The notes under the pieces were generated by a model. That model ran no database searches, had not been told where the DNA came from, and saw only the letters and a program-made list of their open reading frames with translations. Shown here in pieces: positions 5,049 to 7,813 of a stretch of DNA of 7,813 nt. Each line of letters begins with the position of its first letter. The first letter of the stretch is position 1. The DNA comes from an uncultured Campylobacter sp. (GTDB lineage: Bacteria > Campylobacterota > Campylobacteria > Campylobacterales > Campylobacteraceae). The translations under genes and the position numbers were made by a program. The stretch spans positions 1 through 7,813 of the forward strand of contig NZ_CALHII010000250.1 of assembly GCF_938030815.1 (NCBI RefSeq), read 5' to 3'.

Positions 5049-5726
5049 TCATTGTATCAGCTTATAACCTACGCCGCGGATGGCGTGGATGTAGCTGGGC
5101 GCCTTGGACGTTTCGCCAAGCTTTAGGCGGATGCGGCCGATGATGACGTCGATGCTTTTGCTCGATGATTCCTCGCTTATGGAGCTGCAGTTGTAGATGA
5201 GCTCCTCGCGGGTGATCGCGCCGCCTTCCTTTTTGATGAGATACGAAAGCACGTCGTATTCGGCGATGGTAAGCGATAGAGGCTGTCCTTTGAAGCTGAT
5301 GACGTGGCGGAAATCATCCACTTCGAGGTCTTTTTTTGGCTTTGCGGCGCGCTGGAGCGAGTTTATGTCGTAGCGCTCAATATGGCGTTTGATGCGCGCT
5401 AAAAGCTCTTGCGGATTATAGGGCTTTGGCAGATAATCGTCCGCGCCGAAGTCAAAAGCGTTGATCTTATCGGTAAGATCGTGGCGGGCGCTTGAGATTA
5501 TGATCGGTATATCGGTGTTTTTACGGATCTCTTTGCAGACCTCAAGCCCGTCCATCCCAGGAAGCGTGAGATCTAAAATCACGAGGTTGAAATTTTCTAA
5601 ATTTAGCTTAGAAAGCCCCAAAAACGTATCGTCCGCGACGGTAATATCGATATCGTATTGCTGCAGATATTCGCTTAAAATTTCGGCGAGTTCTAAATCG
5701 TCTTCTATCATTAAAATTTTAGTCAT
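5049..5726 (-). CDS. cprR: CprR/ArsR-like OmpR-family response regulator
   Basis: A 225-residue DNA-binding regulator of usual OmpR-family length. The receiver domain (1-115) shows the acidic pocket (Glu8, Asp9), the phosphoacceptor Asp52 in VILDLTLPGMDGLEV, the SSA switch residues (78-80), and Lys101 in YLPKPYNP. The winged-helix domain spans about 128-225, with a YDVLSYLIKKEGGAITREEL-type recognition region and the closing RGVGYKL motif. The ATG is preceded by AAAGG at 6-nt spacing. A perfect extended -10 (TGTTATAAT) lies 26-34 bp upstream. The receiver sequence closely resembles what I recall of Campylobacter CprR and H. pylori ArsR, both essential or stress-linked regulators. The cognate kinase is probably the one at 3323-4564. 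The stimulus here cannot be read from the sequence. Confidence 0.9.
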   Translation of the reverse strand: MTKILMIEDDLELAEILSEYLQQYDIDITVADDTFLGLSKLNLENFNLVILDLTLPGMDGLEVCKEIRKNTDIPIIISSARHDLTDKINAFDFGADDYLPKPYNPQELLARIKRHIERYDINSLQRAAKPKKDLEVDDFRHVISFKGQPLSLTIAEYDVLSYLIKKEGGAITREELIYNCSSISEESSSKSIDVIIGRIRLKLGETSKAPSYIHAIRGVGYKLIQ

Positions 5727-5751
5727 AAAAAACCTTTGAAATTTTGCGCGG

Positions 5752-5760
5752 ATTATAACA
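5752..5760 (-). promoter_or_regulatory. extended -10 promoter of cprR
   Basis: On the minus strand the sequence is TGTTATAAT, a perfect TATAAT hexamer with the TGn extension, 26-34 bp before the cprR ATG. Housekeeping promoters in Campylobacter rely mainly on an extended -10 and a weak -35, which fits. The predicted leader is only about 20 nt. Confidence 0.8.
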
Positions 5761-5830
5761 AAATATAGTTTATATATTTTAAAGTGGCAGGCTGGGGCGA
5801 AATTTTATAAAAATGAAGCTCGGGGAGGAG

Positions 5831-5844
5831 AAATTTTAAAATTT
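5831..5844. repeat. AAATTTTAAAATTT palindrome upstream of cprR
   Basis: An exact copy about 75 bp upstream of the cprR -10 box, followed by TT. Confidence 0.8.
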
Positions 5845-5858
5845 TTCAAAACTGGGCG

Positions 5859-5904
5859 AAATTTCAAAAATCAGCCCCAAAAATATGGCGGAATTTTGAA
5901 ATTT
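5859..5904. repeat. 11-bp perfect inverted repeat
   Basis: AAATTTCAAAA (5859-5869) and TTTTGAAATTT (5894-5904) are exact reverse complements separated by 24 bp. The position between two divergent promoters would suit a regulator or nucleoid protein, but AT-rich DNA produces such matches easily. Confidence 0.5.
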
Positions 5905-5937
5905 AAAGAAGCAAAATCTGAAAAATTGACGAATTTG

Positions 5938-5956
5938 GGCTAAATTCGGCTAAATT
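5938..5956 (+). promoter_or_regulatory. tandem 10-bp direct repeat GGCTAAATT, candidate regulator site
   Basis: GGCTAAATT at 5938-5946 is repeated exactly at 5948-5956, a 10-bp period. OmpR-family regulators usually bind two half-sites about one helical turn apart on one face, so this is a candidate site for the CprR-like regulator encoded next door or for another family member. It lies about 60-75 bp upstream of the hup -10 and about 180 bp upstream of the cprR promoter. The second copy also forms a short stem with GCCGA at 5959-5963. Confidence 0.45.
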
Positions 5957-5984
5957 TTGCCGATTTTTGCGTTTTTTTCTTAAA

Positions 5985-6019
5985 AAACTATTGTATTTTT
6001 TGCGAAACTATTGTAGAAT
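5985..6019 (+). promoter_or_regulatory. hup promoter with 20-bp-phased direct repeat
   Basis: TAGAAT (6014-6019) is the best -10 candidate, preceded by T tracts at 5971-5977 and 5996-6001 of the kind seen upstream of Campylobacter sigma-70 promoters. AAACTATTGTA occurs twice, at 5985-5995 and 6005-6015, exactly 20 bp apart; the second copy overlaps the -10. The repeat may be an operator or simply a duplicated promoter element. Confidence 0.6.
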
Positions 6020-6052
6020 ACCGCCCAAACCACTTTATTTTAAAGGATTAGC

Positions 6053-6349
6053 ATGAAAAAAGCTGATTTTATCCAAGTAGTTGCCGAGAAGGCAGGTCTT
6101 TCTAAAAAAGATACCGTTAAGGTAGTTGATTCTGCACTTGAGGCCATCAAAGAGCTTTTGGTAAAAGGTGATGACATAAGCTTCATCGGCTTCGGATCTT
6201 TCGGCATTGCAGAGCGTGCAGCTCGCGAGGGTAAAGTTCCTGGCACAAACAGAACTTACAAATCTCCTGCTACTAAAGTAGTAAAATTTAAAGTTGGCAA
6301 ACAGCTAAAAGAGGCTGTTGCAGCTGCAAAAGGCAAGAAGAAAAAATAA
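6053..6349 (+). CDS. hup: HU-family DNA-binding protein
   Basis: A 98-residue nucleoid protein that bends and compacts DNA as a dimer. It has the N-terminal helical dimerisation part (1-40), the FIGFGSFGIAERAAREGK stretch corresponding to the HU signature, and a beta-arm tip with the intercalating proline kept as KVPGTNRT (75-82 region), in place of the common RNPQT. The tail ends in a run of lysines, typical of epsilonproteobacterial HU. The ATG is preceded by AAAGGA (6042-6047) at 5-nt spacing. Codon use is visibly richer in A and T (GTT, GCA, CTT, AAA) than in the GC-rich flanking genes, as expected for a highly expressed gene. It is monocistronic, with a strong terminator directly after it. 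Confidence 0.97.
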   Translation: MKKADFIQVVAEKAGLSKKDTVKVVDSALEAIKELLVKGDDISFIGFGSFGIAERAAREGKVPGTNRTYKSPATKVVKFKVGKQLKEAVAAAKGKKKK

Positions 6350-6361
6350 TTTTCTTGCGCC

Positions 6362-6390
6362 AAGCCCCGTCTTCGGGGCTTTTCTCTTTT
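6362..6390 (+). terminator. rho-independent terminator of hup
   Basis: The stem AAGCCCCG (6362-6369) pairs perfectly with CGGGGCTT (6374-6381) around a TCTT loop, and is followed by TTTTCTCTTTT. It begins 12 bp after the hup stop. Confidence 0.93.
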
Positions 6391-6397
6391 AAATTTA

Positions 6398-6403
6398 TAC
6401 AAT
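6398..6403 (+). promoter_or_regulatory. possible -10 box for tRNA-Leu
   Basis: TACAAT (within TATACAAT) lies 15 bp before the mature tRNA 5' end and just after the hup terminator, so the tRNA could be transcribed on its own. The match is imperfect. Confidence 0.45.
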
Positions 6404-6418
6404 CATAACTTTTTAAAT

Positions 6419-6505
6419 GCCCGAGTGGTGAAATTGGTAGACGCACCAGACTCAAAATCTGGCGAGGGCGACCTCGTGTCGGTTCGATTCCGACCTCGGG
6501 CACCA
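6419..6505 (+). tRNA. tRNA-Leu, anticodon CAA
   Basis: An 87-nt class II tRNA. The acceptor stem GCCCGAG (6419-6425) pairs with CTCGGGC (6495-6501), followed by discriminator A and an encoded CCA. The anticodon stem CCAGA/TCTGG holds the loop CTCAAAA, giving anticodon CAA (reads UUG). A long variable arm (GAGG-GCGA-CCTC) and a T arm GTCGG-TTCGATT-CCGAC are present. All arms are intact. Confidence 0.96.
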
Positions 6506-6529
6506 TAAATCTTCTTTAAATTTTATCCG

Positions 6530-6581
6530 GAATTTCAACCGCCCTTCATGAATTTCAACTTGCTATAAAATTTTTTATACT
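6530..6581 (+). promoter_or_regulatory. pycA promoter with 20-bp-phased direct repeat
   Basis: TATACT (6576-6581), preceded by a T tract, is the best -10 box, giving a leader of about 33 nt before the pycA ATG. Upstream, GAATTTCAAC occurs at 6530-6539 and 6550-6559, exactly 20 bp apart; the second copy falls in the -35 region. This is a possible activator or repressor site. Confidence 0.55.
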
Positions 6582-6620
6582 ATTATTACTGCGGTATTTC
6601 TTTAAAAGAGGCAATTATTT

Positions 6621-7813
6621 ATGATACGTAAAATTCTTATCGCCAATCGCGGCGAGATCGCGGTTAGGATCATTAGAGCCTGCAGAGATCTGCATATCGG
6701 AAGCGTCGCGATCTACACCAAACCCGACGTCGATTGCTTACACGTAAAAATCGCCGACGAGGCCTACGAGGTCAGCACCGATGCGCTAAAAGGCTATCTG
6801 GACGCCAAAAAGATCGTCGAAGTCGCCAAAGAGTGTGGCGCTGATGCGATACATCCTGGATACGGCTTTTTGAGCGAGAATTTTGACTTTGCAAGAGAGG
6901 TCGAGGACGCAGGGATCATCTTTATCGGTCCGAAACCCGACGTTATCCGAAAAATGGGCAACAAAAACATCGCTCGCTATTTGATGCGCAAAAATGGCAT
7001 TCCGATCGTGCCAGGTACCGAAAAGCTAAATCACGAGAACATGGATACGATCAAAAAATATGCGCGCGAGATCGGCTACCCCGTGATTTTAAAAGCTAGC
7101 GGCGGCGGCGGCGGACGCGGTATCCGCGAGGTGTGGGATGAGAAGGATATGCAGAGCGCCTACGACTCGTGCACGAGAGAGGCGAAAACCTTTTTTAACA
7201 ACGATGAAATTTTTATGGAAAAACTCGTCGTCAAGCCGCGCCATATCGAGTTTCAGATCATCGGCGATAATTACGGCAACATCATCCACCTTTGCGAGCG
7301 CGATTGTTCGATCCAGCGCCGCCACCAAAAGATCATCGAGATCGCGCCGTGCCCTTCGATAAGCGAGCATCTGCGAAAGACGATGGGTACGACCGCAGTA
7401 GCTGCGGCAAAAGCGGTGAATTATACCAACGTCGGCACGGTAGAATTTCTACTCGATGATTATAACAATTTCTATTTTATGGAGATGAATACCCGTATCC
7501 AGGTCGAGCACGGCATCACCGAGGAGGTCACGGGCGTCGATCTCGTCGTGCGCCAGATCCGCATCGCAAACGGTGAAATTTTAGAGCTTGAGCAAAGTGA
7601 TATCAAACCGCACGGCTACGCGATCGAGGCGCGTATTCCCTCCGAAAACGTCTGGAAAAATTTCACCCCCGTTCCCGGCACCGTTAGCGATTATTATCCA
7701 GCGCTAGGCCCTTCGGTACGCGTCGATAGCCACATCTACAAAGGTTATAAAATTCCGCCGTTTTACGACTCGCTTCTAGCCAAGCTCATCATAAAAACTA
7801 CCGACTACGACCT
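6621..7813 (+). CDS. pycA: pyruvate carboxylase subunit A (biotin carboxylase), 3' end cut by window
   Basis: The first 397 residues of an ATP-grasp biotin carboxylase, which carboxylates biotin with bicarbonate and ATP. The domains in order are the biotin carboxylase N-terminal fold (1-110; ILIANRGEIAVRIIRAC at 5-21, HPGYGFLSEN at 78-87), the ATP-grasp domain (about 115-315) with LKASGGGGGRGI (157-168), ERDCSIQRRHQK (226-237) and the catalytic FMEMNTRIQVEH (286-297, Arg292), and the start of the C-terminal domain. I prefer PycA over the fatty-acid AccC because the N-terminus and the segment IEARIPSENVWKNFTPVPG resemble what I recall of the Campylobacter two-subunit pyruvate carboxylase; AccC remains possible. 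No pycB or accB is adjacent in the window. The ATG is preceded by AAAAGAGG at about 8-nt spacing. The family is usually about 450-500 residues, so 50-100 residues are missing. Confidence 0.88.
   Translation, partial: MIRKILIANRGEIAVRIIRACRDLHIGSVAIYTKPDVDCLHVKIADEAYEVSTDALKGYLDAKKIVEVAKECGADAIHPGYGFLSENFDFAREVEDAGIIFIGPKPDVIRKMGNKNIARYLMRKNGIPIVPGTEKLNHENMDTIKKYAREIGYPVILKASGGGGGRGIREVWDEKDMQSAYDSCTREAKTFFNNDEIFMEKLVVKPRHIEFQIIGDNYGNIIHLCERDCSIQRRHQKIIEIAPCPSISEHLRKTMGTTAVAAAKAVNYTNVGTVEFLLDDYNNFYFMEMNTRIQVEHGITEEVTGVDLVVRQIRIANGEILELEQSDIKPHGYAIEARIPSENVWKNFTPVPGTVSDYYPALGPSVRVDSHIYKGYKIPPFYDSLLAKLIIKTTDYD

Larger units (their letters stand above)
5727..6052. other. AT-rich divergent promoter region between cprR and hup
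   Basis: 326 bp without a credible gene. It holds the minus-strand cprR promoter near 5755, one AAATTTTAAAATTT copy, an 11-bp inverted repeat, a tandem 10-bp repeat GGCTAAATT, and the plus-strand hup promoter with a repeated AAACTATTGTA. Confidence 0.8.

Noticed and set aside
6288..6506. Minus-strand ORF beginning MVPEVGIEPTRGRP
   Set aside because: This is the well-known false protein produced by reading a tRNA gene antisense; it overlays the tRNA-Leu and the hup terminator.
7089..7370. Minus-strand ORF inside pycA
   Set aside because: Antisense to the conserved ATP-grasp region; shadow frame.
1..7813. CRISPR array, insertion sequence, prophage or toxin-antitoxin module
   Set aside because: No regularly spaced long repeats, transposase, integrase or recognisable toxin/antitoxin pair was visible.

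Overview
The window looks like a chromosomal segment of an epsilonproteobacterium, most likely a higher-GC oral-type Campylobacter (C. gracilis-like; species not proven). The support is the set of recognisable proteins: a CprR/CprS-like (ArsR/ArsS-type) two-component pair, glutamate-1-semialdehyde aminotransferase, an HU variant with a KVPGTNRT arm, and a PycA-type biotin carboxylase. Gene bodies are fairly GC-rich, but an AT-only palindrome, AAATTTTAAAATTT, is scattered through intergenic and even coding DNA.

Layout. Positions 73-4564 hold five minus-strand genes read right to left: a CprS-like sensor kinase, a small exported cytochrome c, hemL, an AtpZ-like small membrane protein, and a 403-residue membrane protein whose outer parts resemble AtpI. 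Three junctions are 4-nt stop/start overlaps (ATGA, ATGA, TTGA) and the fourth gap is 31 nt, so this is almost certainly one operon. Positions 4565-5048 are a non-coding, palindrome-rich gap. Positions 5049-5726 encode the CprR-like response regulator, also minus strand. Positions 5727-6052 are an AT-rich divergent promoter region. The plus strand then carries hup (6053-6349) with a clear terminator, a tRNA-Leu(CAA) gene (6419-6505), and the 5' part of pycA, which runs off the right edge.

How they fit together. The regulator and kinase are presumably partners, but the 484-bp gap with a terminator-like hairpin separates them, and the kinase instead heads an operon for a c-type cytochrome, haem precursor synthesis and an AtpZ/AtpI-like membrane pair. 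That links an envelope sensor to respiratory and bioenergetic functions (inference).

The most unusual object is the 403-residue protein. It has two N-terminal and two C-terminal membrane segments of a small AtpI-like protein, separated by about 260 residues of low-complexity, Ser/Gly/Asp/Asn/Ala-rich sequence with ten cysteines and a strongly acidic end, apparently grown from short duplications. Also notable are the repeated AT palindrome, a tandem 10-bp repeat GGCTAAATT upstream of hup and cprR, and two different direct repeats, each with 20-bp phasing, at the hup and pycA promoters. I did not find a defence system, mobile element or CRISPR array.
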